Shown: piece by piece, positions 33,557 to 45,487 of the stretch | Layout of the letters: each line of letters opens with the position of its first letter | How positions within the stretch are numbered: the stretch's first letter is position 1 | Source of the DNA: Aureobasidium sp. EXF-3400 | Lineage: Eukaryota; Ascomycota; Dothideomycetes; Dothideales; Saccotheciaceae | Direction: 5' to 3' | Assembly (NCBI GenBank): GCA_024195585.1 | Contig: SWBL01000219.1 | Span: forward strand, 1 to 64,000 | Length of the DNA: 64,000 bases | The notes under the pieces: generated by a model | The model's input: the letters and a program-made list of their open reading frames with translations, nothing else | Database searches by the model: none | What the model was told of the DNA's origin: nothing | Made by a program: the position numbers and the translations under genes

Positions 33557-36500
33557 ATGGCTGCTCCATTATCTGAGCATGAGATTCGCGAGATTACCTT
33601 GAATGGTGCAAATCTCGTCCCTCGCCAAATCGATCACCATCTTCTGCATGAGGAAGTTACGAGGTAAGATGGCTACTTCTGGAAATATTCAACTTCCTTT
33701 GCTTGTTTCTCCATTGTTACAACAACATCGAAGCTAATACAACAAAGGGTTCTCAATATCTTTCGTCGAGTCTTTTCAACTTTGCGGACAGACATTACCA
33801 ACCAACACAGAACTGCCGCATGCAATCTACTTTCCAATTTGATTGAGAAATGTGCACAGTCACAAGAACAACAATTCGTGCTTGCACTCTGGCAGAATGA
33901 TCAATTCTGGTACCACGCTTTCTGGATCTATCTTGATCAGCACCATGCTCTCAACGTCAAGCCGTCCCGCCTATTGTTAACTTCCCTGACCTCCGCCCTC
34001 CTCAAGTGTCATGACAAATCTATATGTGAACCGGAGAAGGCAAGATTGCTGGAACTACTGGTCCAAACCATTGCTACTCCCTCAGAGAATGCTCCTACCA
34101 GACCCGCCATACAAGCCCTGGCCCATTGGCTGTCCAAAAACGTCATCTCTGTCAATGACCTGTGCGACGCCTTTGGTAACACGTCGACCGAGAAACACGG
34201 CCAATCTTTGCCTTCCCCGGTTCAGGATGTGCTTGCTATCGTCTTACGTCTTGCACCATACGAAGATTTTGCCTCTTCCACGGGTTCATTAGCTGCTCTG
34301 ATAATCCAGAAGGCACAATCAACCAACCAGACTTCCTCGCCGTCATTGTTTGGCAACAACCACGCTTCTTTATGGTCTGCCACTATTCTGGAGATCCTTA
34401 AGCAAAAGCCGAAGTCTCTCGAGATCCTTCGCCTCTATGTGTTCCCGGAAATATTCCAGCAAGACAAACCAAGCTTTAATGCTTTCCTGGGCCAACTAGG
34501 TATACAAAGTATCCTTGGAAAAGATAAGTCCTCCGGGATTTCGTTGCCACTCCCCACACCGCAGTGCGAGGAAGTTCTATTCTGCGCTCTATCTGTAGGA
34601 AGCAAGCTTGGGTTGGTAAAGATTGCCGACTCTGGGCAAAGCGCCAAGAGCGTCGAGTTGTTCTTTGATAAAGATGCTCTGTACATTCCCGATGTACTGC
34701 TCGGAGATTTGTTGCTACGCACGTCCGATGCCGTGAGGATAGCCGGTCTCGGCATGCTTACCACTTCCACAACGACCACCCAGCCATTGTCTGTCGGAGC
34801 GATGAGTGCTTTGCAAAAGGGGCTGCCTTTTCTCCATGCAGACGCAGACGCTGGGTTGCGAAGCGAGCTTTTCAGCTTGATCAGGCATCTTATGGAGCGT
34901 ATTAAGGCTGCGACAGCAACTCTGACTAAGCCACCAAGCAAGACGAAGAAGAACAAATCCAAAGAAGCTGCCGATTCTCCGTCTACATCCGCCAAGTCTT
35001 CTGAGGTAGTTGCAGCTCACAGATCCTTCATCGAGTGGTACGTTTTGTTCCTCAAGGCCGAGTTACGACCAACGGCTAGCTACCAGAGACATATATCAGC
35101 ACTTAGATGCATTTCCATCATTGTCAGATCTGGAGTAGATGCACGAGTTGGCGGCTTTCTGCATGCGAAATCTACGAGTGCCACGGCGGCTTGGCCCTTT
35201 ACGTTGGACATAGTTGACAAGGAGATGACCGATTTGTTAATTGATCTACTCCTCAACGCTTTCGACGATGTTAGATCCACAGCTGCAGAGATTCTGAGTC
35301 TTGTGGAACCAAGCTCAAAACAGCAGACTGGTACTGGAGAAAGTCCCATGATGGTACAACTCCTCGCATATGCTGAGAGGGAGTTGGTTTCTAGCGGACG
35401 TGCTGACCACGCGGATGGAGTAGCCCATCTGTACAGCATTCTGTTCAGCCAATGTCCAGACCTTACTGGTGATCGCGAGCAGTGGTGGACTTCGAAATGT
35501 GGGATCCTGGAGCACCTCCTCCATACTGTCGAAGAGACAGTTCGGGTCGCAAGCGTCAGCATCAACGAAGCGGTTAGCAAGCACCCTCTACACGGCCTAT
35601 TTATTAGTCTGAGGTACCACGACCACTCAACCTCCGCTTTGCTGTATGCTAACATCGAACAGGTACATTATCGAAAAGTCTGGCTTCTATCAGACGATGT
35701 CCTCCGAACCTGCTGCATTATCTCACCTGCATAAGTTCTTCATCAGTCTCTATGATATCTTCGAGGCTCTCTGGAAGTGTGTACATGGCGCGCTTTGTGA
35801 TGACACCACCGAAGGTACTGCTGCCGAGGAACTCGAGGAAGAAGACATTGGGACGAAAGACGTTCTGAGCTACTCGTGGCGAGCCCTGAAAGAATCCAGG
35901 TAAGTCTCATATGCTAAAGATCGGCAAGTATGTGCTGATAATGTAGTCTACTGTTGCGAGCAATCGTGAAAAGTTGTCCCTTTACTATCCTCGACCAGAC
36001 ACTTCTCTCGGCTCAGCAACTTCGTCAGCTAGGCGATCTTACATTCACGCAGCTCGCCGAACTGCGCCATCGTGGTGCTTTCTCGACAGTCGCCCAGACC
36101 TTCGTCATTTGCTGTATGCGCTCCAACAGTGGCACAGACGCTGTTAGCCAAACGCTTGAGGATTGGTACAAGGTATATGATGCCTACTGACGAAAACTCG
36201 CGGTCTTTGACTAACATCCTATAGCGTGCAATACTTTGTATACAAAACCAGACAGCAATCAACACCCGCCGCTCGGCAGGGTTGCCATCTTTGATGATTG
36301 GTATAGTCGTTGCGGATACCAAAGGTCTTTTGTTTAGCAGAGCTATGTCAGAGCTCACTACCGAGGGTACAAGACCGGTTGATCAAGCTGCAGAAAGTGC
36401 TGGTGGTCTTTCTCAAGTTCATGCTCTGAACTGCATAAAAGACATTTTCAAGAATTCGAAGTTGGGCGAGCGATCAGAGGCTTCTGTGCCACAAGCACTT

Positions 36501-38752
36501 GGTCTTGCAGCTAGATGCCTGTCTTCGGATACGTACGTTGTAAAGTGGATCCGTCTCCATGATAACATGCTAACTCTCGAGCTAGATGGGCTATCCGAAA
36601 TTCTGGATTGATGCTGTTCCGAGCTCTGATGGACAGACTGATTGGCACCAACGATGCATTCTCGGATGAGGATGCACACACACAAAGCCGACTCTCGGAT
36701 GAAGCAATCACGAGTTTGATGCAGGTAGTTCTCCAATTGCTGGCGACTGATGATGATGTCGACCAAGTCAAGGCTGAGGTGGTATTCCCTGCCTTGCAAC
36801 TGCTCCAGCGTATACAGCCGCCTTCGAGTATGTCCGAGAAGATTCAAGCCTCAGTACTAAAGCTTGCGTCAAGTCGGCAATGGCTTGTTCGCGACAAAGC
36901 GGCCAAAACGTACTCCGCTTTGGTGCCTGGTAAAGATCGAGCAAGCCGTATCGCAAGCTTGATTCGACATCAAGCACACAGTCAAAACGAGACACACGGC
37001 GATTTGCTTACAGCTAGATATCTTCTCGAAAGACAAGGCATGATTTTCAGCACAGAAGGTCAGTCAGGCAGAAATTGTTCATTTGACAAATCGTTAACAA
37101 GATTAGACATGGACACAGTGGTGAACGCCATCCAATCAAGGATTGATGATCTCCTCTACGATAACGCATGTCCGTTCACGCAAGCTGCATTTGTGGACGT
37201 GCAAAACGCTTTCTTCTATTCAGTTATTCGAAAGCAGCGACATATATTCCGTATGTTCCCCACGCTCTTTATGGGATCACAACTCTGACACCTCCAAGTG
37301 CCAGGCACAAGATGGGCTACCGTTGAAGACATGAAAGTCATCTTAGATTTGCCTCAAGATCATTTCGCAGCTTGCTCGTTCCTTCGACAGTCTCTGGCGC
37401 TTTCGCTAATTCATGAGCACGCTTTGTTCAGTGGCCCTTCCAAAGATAATTCGGCAACAGACTTGAAGGCGAGGTTGAATACTTTTGCACTGCTCGCAGT
37501 TCGGGACCCTGACGCTTGCACCACTGCATTACGCGAAGCTGCCAGGATTGGATCTACAGATTATGTTTATGCCACACAAACCACAGAGCTTTTAGTCAAC
37601 GTCTCTGCCAACCTTTTGTCTGACAGCGGTTCCGATATCGAGGTTCAAGATGCGGCTCAGGAAGTTCTTGTCACATTGTTGGCCCAGGGTGCTGTAGGGG
37701 AGGTCAAGAAAATCTTCTCCACTGTCACTGGAAAGTCATATCAACCCTCAAGCGCCGTCACGCCGCTTTTCGGTGATAAGCGGCTCGTATTACAGGGAGC
37801 AATGCTTAATTGGAGAGCCCAAGACGCTCTGCCAGCAGACCGCGAGCTTACTACAGACTTTGAGACATGGGTCTCGCAGGTCCGTTCTGCTCTGCAAGAC
37901 TCGAATGTAAGTTATAGCACATCTCAGAACCAGAAAACTCCACTGACGATACTTTAGCCATTCGATACTAGATTGGCTGCCGCGATAGCGACGCAGCAGC
38001 TGAGCGAGAAAGCTCTGACATACCTCAGCTCCATCGATCTGCGCGACTCCTATCTCGAATTGTGTCTCGCTGTCTTTGACCTCTGCAACGACGACGATGT
38101 TGAGATCAGAACACTCGCCGCTACTGTCGCCACCAACATCATCAATGTAGGCAGCGAGAAGAAGCAAGCCAATCTCGCCCCCTTGGCTGCCAACCAAGCT
38201 ATAGCAGATTTCATCTCGACCGCATTCAAAAGCAGCAACTCAGCAGCCACGACGGCAATTATCAGAGCCACCGGAAACGCCGTCAACACATCCTTCCCAG
38301 ATTCCGTACGACAAGCGCTCTACAAAAAGTTCAAATCAGGCTCTTCTCTCTTCGCGCAAGAGAAACACAATCTTTTCATCGATGACAGCAGGGAAGCACG
38401 TATCTGGTCTTCTGTCGCTGCTCGACTCGCTCCTTCCGCCTATCCTTTCCGCATTCTTATGAACCTATGCACATGGGTTACTGATGGTCTTGATGTCTTG
38501 ATGTCGGAAACCGAAAAGGTACCTGACGCTCCGCTTGGATGGAGTAGAGAGGCGGAGGTGTTTGTTCTAGGCATGCAGATCTTGTATGCTTCCCAACTTG
38601 TGCTGGTGCTGAGTAAGAGAGGTGTGGAGATGCCGGTTGATTCTAATGCGATTAGTGGGAGACTGGAGTTGTTTGTAAATAGAGGCAAGAAGTGGGGCAT
38701 CAATGTCTTATGGGTGCAGACTGCCGAGGAAGTTTTGGCGCAGCAAAGTTGA
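33557..38752 (+). CDS. THADA/Trm732-like protein (DUF2428), tRNA 2'-O-methylation partner
   Basis: Eight exons: 33557-33663, 33748-35613, 35663-35899, 35947-36172, 36225-36532, 36586-37250, 37299-37906 and 37958-38752, giving 1603 residues. All joins keep frame and rebuild conserved text: SLR|YIIEKSG, KES|SLLLRAI, WYK|RAILC, SDT|WAIRNSGLMLFRALMD. NTRRSAGLPSLMIGIV followed by WAIRNSGLMLFRALMDRL is the DUF2428 signature of the THADA/Trm732 family. The rest is helical repeat of HEAT/ARM type. Established role of yeast Trm732: partner of Trm7 in 2'-O-methylation of the tRNA anticodon loop. Here that role is inferred from the domain. Confidence 0.88.
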
Positions 38753-39534
38753 TGCTACAGATAAGATTGTATATAGTTTGTGACAAGAATAGGAACTTCT
38801 AGTACTCCGTCCTCATTCTCATGCTAGATCGTACCTTCCTACTGCTCTTAAGCCTTGAGTCACTCCCTGCACCTGCCTCTTCAGTCATCTATCATTACTT
38901 CCTTCCAAAATCATCTTCTCGTGAAGGGAAGAGTGATGTAAACTACACCTTGTCCGTGTTGAACACACCTCTGTTTTTGAATTCCGTCGCATGAACACCT
39001 GCCCTCTGCTTGCTCCATACGCCTTCAGATACTCAGAGCTACCCTTGAATTTGTAAAATGAGAGAACTGCCGTGCAATATCTTCTTCGTGATACCGCTCA
39101 GAGTGCCACCCTGTCTCACAGACTTTTATTGGACGTTGTGGTTATCGTCTTATTGCCCACTATCACATGATACACAGAGTTGTAGCTGTTAAGTTAAATG
39201 ACACGAGAAATAACAGTGCGGAAGAATACACTCACACAGATGGTCAAAATCGGGGTTGGAGATGTTTACTGCTTGCGATCGCAACTCCTACTTGGGAGCC
39301 TATCTCCACAAGTTAGATGCTGCCGGTGCCGGTCTCTCTGGCGGTCATAAGCTGCTGACATCGACCAAGATTGACACAAGATAACCTGAAACGACCGAGG
39401 CGTGAAGATGATATTATTGAGGTCATATCGAACTAATGGCAGATGTGTAGAAGAGACATTAACGATTCTTTGCGAATCTACATACCTTACATAAACAACT
39501 GACTGGGATCTAGAACAATGGTGAGGCAGTTTCT
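38753..39534. other. Intergenic stretch between convergent genes
   Basis: About 780 bases of 3' flank from two convergent genes. No gene or repeat recognised. Confidence 0.5.
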
Positions 39535-41683
39535 CTACCTCGGTTCCAACACAGGAATCTTGTTGACTTCTACCCGTGCTTCTTCCCAAGTCTCCAGACT
39601 GCGTTGTGCCCATTGGATGTGACAACGTGCGAAGGCCAGCTAAAGGAGAAACTGTTAGAACCTCTGTTGTACTCATGGAGTTGGATAATAAGGCTTACCA
39701 TGTATTTCCTCAAGTCTTCTTCCTTATCGCTTTGGAAGCGTTTCAGATCCTTGAGCACAGCACCGCTGGCATCTTTAACGTCCTTCTCGGAGACTTCCAG
39801 TGCTTGCTCGAGCTACAATCGATGTTACTAAATCATTGAAAACATAGCGCATGTGCGTATTACCTGTGTCAAGCTTTCCTTGGTCTTGCCAATCTGGTCC
39901 CGCCTCACACGCTCGGGATCAGTGTCGACAACATTATGGTAAGCATGGGTGAGCCTTCCAAAGATCTTGTTGGTCACAAAGTTGCCGCTAGCGCCTCTCT
40001 TATGTTGCGTAGGGCTGGAAGGTTGATCCTGGTGAGGAGAGCCTTGAGCGGCGCTAGGAGCGCTGCCCATGGTAGGAGGGAAGTCTGAGTCAATGCTTGC
40101 TGTGTCGTCTTCTGCGCGCCTAGGCAGTTGATCTCTAGCTGGATTGCGTCTGGCAGCATTACTGCCTGTGCTCATGCTGCGTTGCGGTGGCGAAGAACCA
40201 GAGTTGTTGAGGTATTGCTCAATACGCTTGGCTTCGGCTTCGCTCTTTTCCAGTGAGTCGAGAGAGGTTCTCTTTCTGTCGAGTTCTTCACGAGTCATCT
40301 CTTGTTGCACACGCTTCAAGACTCTGTATCTCAGAACACCCTTGACGATTCCTGCGAATTGAGCGCTCTCACGCATGGGCTCGGCGAACTGAGCTGACAG
40401 ACCGCTGGATAAATCACGGGTTTGAATGTAGGTGAAGTCGCAAGCCTGGCCAACCTTCTCGATAGCAGCAGCGACCTCTGCAGATTGTTCAGAGAGGGAG
40501 AAAGCGTTATAGCGACCACCCAGTTCCATGAGATCATCTCCGAGCTTGTATAGATGCTGGAGAGTTCGCTGATTGACTTTCTCCATAGAACCCTGCAACA
40601 AGGCTTCCAGCTCGCGCGATGAGTTCTCGAATTGGACAAAGTAGGGGTCGAGGTCCTCTTCGGTCAAGTTTTGTGAATCCGGAGGGAAGCGACCAAAGAC
40701 CTGAGGGCCAGGAGACGAGTGAGCGGCAACAGAAGGTTGTTGCATTGGCGGTGAACTTGGGGTGCCAGATGCGGATGCGTTGCCGGACGAGCGTAGTTTG
40801 GCCGAGGATGAAGGAACAGGCAGGAAGTTGTGGCCAGGAGAAGGGTTGGCAGGATCAAGCGGAGGGGCCTTGAGGTTGTTCTTGGGGATGTTCACAACGG
40901 GATGAGAATGCAGGACTTCGTTCCAGCTGGCGTTGGGATCGAGGAAGCGCCACCAGACATTGTCGTCGCGGACATCTTGCATGCGACGGCAACGGTTGAG
41001 GAAGGTGGTCAGCATACGTTGGCGCAGCTCGATGATGCCTAGATCCTCTTTCGCCTTTGTAGGCTTGGAGGCGTAGTCGGTGATGGAGTGTTTCTCGGGA
41101 ATTGGTGGGATGATGAGGGTCGGGTGCAGAGCGACAAGCGTCGCTCTTAGAGACGCGAACTCGCTGTATCGTCTTCGCACTTCGATGTCCTACAAGAGTC
41201 AGCGATTGTGGCAGCACGCGTGATTCTAGAATGGCATACTCCGGTGCGAATGGTGTAGGTTATGTAGCTGCCTCCGCCCTCGGTGTTCTTGCCAGCGTGG
41301 ACGATCTGGATATCGAGGTCGGGGTTCTCGTAGAGGATCTGCTCTATACGACTGTGGTAGCCGCCCTTCTTGGGCTCGATTCTACGCGACTGCGACAGGT
41401 CCTCGTCGTCGTCATCGTGTTGGTTATCGCTGTCTTGCTGGTCGTGGTCGAAGGGCTCGTCGTGGTAGGTCGATTCTGGTCGGTGATAGTCGGGTGTGGA
41501 TTGTTGCGGACTGCTCGAACCAGATGGGGGAGTCGAGGGGGCTTGACGGAAGGCTGATGCGACAGTTAGACGGGGTTTGACAGTGGTGAGGGAGGATCAT
41601 GGTCGTGTACCGGGAGCGTCGGAGGTCTCCGAGTCGCGTCTGTTGAACGAGCCGTATGGGTTGTTGTCCTCGTCGTCCCACAT
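39535..41683 (-). CDS. Sorting nexin Snx41/Atg20-like
   Basis: Exons 41611-41683, 41240-41553, 39864-41189, 39699-39812 and 39535-39639 give 643 residues. A disordered acidic N-terminus (MWDDEDNNPYGSFNRR; QHDDDDEDLSQS) precedes the PX domain: YTIRTGDIEVRRRYSEFASL with the lipid-binding RRYSEF arginine, PPIPEKHS, and RQRMLTTFLNRC. A Pro/Ser linker leads to a BAR-like coiled region (YFVQFENSSRELEALLQG; ALEVSEKDVKDASGAVLKDL). A second disordered insert (about 400-490) interrupts the coiled part, as in Snx41/Atg20 proteins. Expected role: PI3P-dependent endosome-to-Golgi retrieval and selective autophagy together with Snx4/Atg24. Choice between Snx41 and Atg20 is not made because fungi of this group usually carry a single merged orthologue. 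Confidence 0.88.
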
Positions 41684-42318
41684 TGCTTCGAGTTGCTCAG
41701 TCTATCACAGGAAGGTCGGGAAGGTCAAGAAGGATCGCCGTCAACTGGTCGCTGCTATGAATGTCTGTCTGGGGAAGCTGCGTGTTGCAGCACCTGCCTC
41801 GACCCTCCGCCCAACTGCTGGTCTATCTTCGGCAATCACCTACGTCATTTGCCAAGCCCTGTCAACTCTCTTCCGCCATGCTTCCAGGCCTTCGATCGCT
41901 CTGCCTTATCCTTCTTTGCTGACAACATTCTCTTTCTCATCCCAGGCACCGCTCTATATCGTGATCGGCCCTGTACAGAAAAGCCGGTCATGCCTGCGAC
42001 CAAGTGTTATATGATGTAGCTTACATGATGCTTCTGTTTCCGGCAATCCGCAGTCAGCTCAATCGGGCAAGTCAACCGCGAAGCTTTGAGGAAGGTGCAC
42101 CGAAGTAAACCGACCCCGTGTCATGGTTAACGTTTGTTGATGCTTGATGACTCTTTTCTACGAATCCATCTCTTTCTGTATTTCTTACATTCACATTCTC
42201 GTCTCTCCCACATCACCCGATTCTGCATCTCCTGGACTAACCGTTCCGATCATTGACAATTGTCACCCGTAACTAATTGAAATTCATACGAAAGAAACAT
42301 ACAAGACCAAGTCCAACC
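41684..42318. promoter_or_regulatory. Divergent intergenic region (Snx41/PGM pair)
   Basis: 635 bases between two start codons. Long C/T-rich stretches (around 42150-42240) look like leader sequence of the downstream gene. No coding frame supported. Confidence 0.4.
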
Positions 42319-43142
42319 ATGGCACCAGCAATCTACGTCGTTCGCCATGCTCAGGGCCACCACAACGTCAACGTAAACTAATCCTCGTTCACCCATTCTC
42401 TTCTCGTCGTCTTACCATCTCTCAGAACCAACATCATCTGCGTGATCCAAACGTCACAGATCTCGGTCGTGAACAATGCACAAACCTCAGCACGACTTTC
42501 CCCAAATCGTCTCTGCCCACTTCTCTCACAATCATGGCCTCACCTCTGATTCGCACAATCCAAACCGCTTGTCTCGGCTTCGGTGAGGTACTGAAAGAGA
42601 GACCCGATGTCAAGTTCCTGCTTGTGCCTTTCGCCCAAGAAATCGCCAACCAGCCCTGTGACATTGGATATCCGCAAGCAGAACTCAAGCAAAAAATTGC
42701 AGCTTGGCTGGACGAGGAAAACCTAGGCTTTGGGATCGAGAGAATGGACTGGAGCCTGGTCGAGGAAGGCTGGAACTCAAAGGCTGGACCTTATGCCGCC
42801 TCTCTCGAAGCCGTCACCGCACGCGCTGCTGCCCTTCGCGCAACTCTCTATTCTCACCCTTCTGAGGCTGTTGTCTTGGTCACTCATGGTGCTTTCTTGC
42901 ACTTCTTCACCGATGACTGGGCTTCTTTCGATGGTTCCAAGGGCACTGGCTATGAGAATTGCGAATTCAGAAAGTTCGTTTGGGAGGCTGAGGATGGAGA
43001 AGGTTACCATTTGAAGCAAGTTGGCGGGGCCAAGGTCAAGATGGGTAGGCCTCCTGGTGTATACGCCCACGTCCTGGAAGGTATTGAGCAGGTGCAAGGA
43101 CAGAATCCCAGAGAAATCAAAGTTGGTAATGTCAAGATCTGA
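42319..43142 (+). CDS. Histidine phosphatase (phosphoglycerate-mutase) family protein
   Basis: Exons 42319-42372 and 42426-43142 give 256 residues. The catalytic RHG-type motif is VVRHAQGHHNVN (R-H-A instead of R-H-G), followed by DPNVTDLGREQC, the second arginine in MASPLIRTIQTA, and the second catalytic histidine in VVLVTHGAFLHFFTDDW. Length and motif order fit the small fungal branch often annotated phosphoglycerate mutase-like; the natural substrate is unknown. The first intron sits right after the catalytic loop with a clear GTAAAC donor and CTCAG acceptor. Confidence 0.88.
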
Positions 43143-43386
43143 GCGGAGAGCCCAAAGCAGTACAGCACTACTTGGCGATATACAATACAATATGGGATAA
43201 CACGTTTGCGATAGGAAGGTACATTGCGAATTCCAAGACTTTCCTTTCAATTACTGTTGCTATCCAGAATCTTCCTCTGTCCAGACTCTTCTTTGCAACC
43301 AAGAAGACGAGACTCACTTATTTATGACGTCTCTTCTTCTCTGCCCTCCATTCTCCCACTGCTTCTTTCACCGTACGCCGCAAAGA

Positions 43387-43815
43387 TTATGCCTTACTTC
43401 CCGATCTGCTGTCATGTTTGCTTCCTCCACCACTCTTACTACCCGATTTCTTGCTAGGAGCCTTACTACCGCATTCTCCACCCGACTTTTTGCTTCCATG
43501 CTTGCTAGGAGCCTTACTACCACCTCCTTCACCAGACTTTTTGCTCCCATGCTCGCTCCCCTTCTTGCTTCCACTCTTACTTCCACCCTCACCACCAGAC
43601 TTCTTACTACCAGCCTCGCTTCCACCGGCAACACTCTTTCCCATCTCCATATCTGCTACGATTGCTTCAATCTCCTCTTCCTTGCGGCGGTGAACAATTG
43701 CGCGGTACCAGATGGCTAGTTCCCATTCAAAGACTTTGACCCAGATGTACCAGAAAAATGCTACGCCGAAGGTGGTCAGGACGAGAGCGAGGATGATTGC
43801 ACCGGCGGCGTTCAT
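43387..43815 (-). CDS. Small membrane protein with a Gly/Ser/Lys repeat tail
   Basis: One exon, 142 residues. Residues 3-30 form one membrane helix (AGAIILALVLTTFGVAFFWY), followed by an amphipathic basic/aromatic stretch and then about 80 residues of imperfect repeats (GSKKSGGEGGSKSGSKKGSE, with APSK and HGSK variants). The lone hydrophobic N-terminus could be a signal anchor. I do not recognise a family. The repeat could also be an open frame by low-complexity chance, but the hydrophobic start with a proper ATG and the absence of a better frame argue for a gene. Confidence 0.6.
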   Translation of the reverse strand: MNAAGAIILALVLTTFGVAFFWYIWVKVFEWELAIWYRAIVHRRKEEEIEAIVADMEMGKSVAGGSEAGSKKSGGEGGSKSGSKKGSEHGSKKSGEGGGSKAPSKHGSKKSGGECGSKAPSKKSGSKSGGGSKHDSRSGSKA

Positions 43816-44460
43816 GATTGTTTGTTTTGTTTTGGCGTCTGGGTTGTGTTGAGTTTGAAGTTTGGAGTGATTCTTTGAGATGGTTTTCCGGGTGCTGTTT
43901 TTGATATGCGGTGTTCTTGTTGGATGTATTGGTGTTCGTTTTGGCAGTTTGATGTTTGGTTTGACGCGTTTTGATCTCTTCTTGAGACTCTGAACTTAGA
44001 TCGGTCGAACGAGATCTCTGATGCTAGATTCTTGTTGTAGAAATTTGTTGCGCAATGGGTGCAGAAGAAGTTTTGTGTTTGTCGTTGTGTGTTTTGCTTC
44101 TGTGTGTTTTTAGAGCGCAGAAGTCAATGAATAGATGGTAAGCGAATGTGATCAGATAGCTTCTGTCAGATAGTGGGTCTTGATGAATTGAGTGTAGCTT
44201 GACCGTGCAGGAAAGAGGAGTTGGATATCACAGACGAACCGTCTGCGTGACGGAGCCTATAGCGTCGAGTGCGACAAGGACCAACCAATCGCCTTCACTG
44301 GTGACAACATTCAGAGATTACGATAATCCTTGTTTTTGTTACCACAGACCTCGAGACCAAATCAACCTTCACTTTCCCTCAATCAGCACTGATCCCACAC
44401 TCATCTCTTAGTATGTATCTCAAGTCAATATATGATATTATAATCAGCTATCTAAATACA

Positions 44461-45160
44461 CGACTATATCCAGAAGAAAGTCATGTCCAGAGAAAAGTCG
44501 ACTCTATCACGGGTCTCAGTGGAGCCTACTCTAATCACGGAGGGAATCGTGTATTTTTGTGGTTATGAAATGTCAGGTGCGACCCTCATGGAGTTCGCCA
44601 TACTTTCTTACTCGACCTTATGTTTCACGACATCATCTAGTAGTAATGAACACTATAACAATACACAATAGTCTATCCAAAAGAGGCAAGGCTAAGAGAA
44701 TCAGTATTATTACGAGCTTCATCGGGATGCTGTTTTAGGTACTATTAAATTATGGATTTTGATAGTTGCTATTTAGTAAATACAGTCTTACTTGGAGCCT
44801 GCCGCGTTTGATCTACTGGACCTGTATCGCATAACGACATCTAGCAGTAACGATAACTGGTCTAATGCACAGTCATCTCTTCAAAGGAGTCAAGGTCAAA
44901 GAAGATCAGTGTCATCATGAGCTTCAGTGGAACACTATTCTGGATACTAACAGATTGTGCATTTTGATGATTGTGAATTAATACATTTAATCCTCCCAAA
45001 GCCTACTGTATTTCTGGTTCTCCACTTTCATTTCATAGAGGCAACTGGAAAAAACGTAAACTAACAAAATGCACCGTCATCACCGAGGGTAAGTCGGGAC
45101 CAGAGGAATCGATCGCATTGGTCAAATTTAATTCATGTATGCTGATTTCTGGACGTATGT
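44461..45160. repeat. Diverged tandem repeat, unit about 200 bp, three to four copies
   Basis: Units begin near 44465, 44671, 44871 and, partly, 45066. Shared landmarks in order: tatcc(a)aaag..caagg, agagaatcag or gaagatcag, acgagcttca or atgagcttca, and a late attttgatag / attttgatga. The CTAGTAGTAA / CTAGCAGTAACG landmark recurs at 44637 and 44850. Copies differ at many positions, so this is an old array. The 44863-44975 part also has inverted ends (see next). Confidence 0.5.
44863..44975. repeat. Short inverted-repeat (MITE-like) element, copy 3
   Basis: Left end taatgcacagtc and right end cagattgtgcatttt are inverted repeats; about 113 bp. Internal GAGTCAAGGTC and CTTCAGTGGAACA line up with GAGTCACAAGGTC and CTCAGTGGAAACG of the copy at 61271. 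It is embedded in the tandem array, so the array may have grown from this element. Confidence 0.5.
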
Positions 45161-45487
45161 TAGTGTATTTATGAGTGCGGGCTACGAGATGTACACTGTT
45201 ATCTTGCTTACAAGGCTCATCCATCAGAATTCAGCGAAAATCAGTCAACACGTATCATATACTCAACACAACATTTTGAGCTATGAAATGATGCATGTAA
45301 AAGTTGCAATAAGTCAGGTGGAATTGTATTGAGCAAAAGTGTATTATCTCTTATTTTCGTTATCTATCTTTTTTTTCACAATCATGGCATGCTGCGCCCT
45401 TGTTTCGAAGATGATTTGAGCGCTCGACGTTGTCTTTTGTGTGACTTCTCTCGAACTCGATACATGGTGAATTCATCCTCCTTCGTC

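Larger units (their letters stand above)
43816..45487. other. AT-rich intergenic stretch with tandem repeats
   Basis: About 1.7 kb. From 43816 to 44120 it is GT/T-rich on the plus strand (the C/A-rich leader side of the small membrane protein gene). From 44461 onward diverged repeats dominate. No coding frame supported. Confidence 0.5.
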
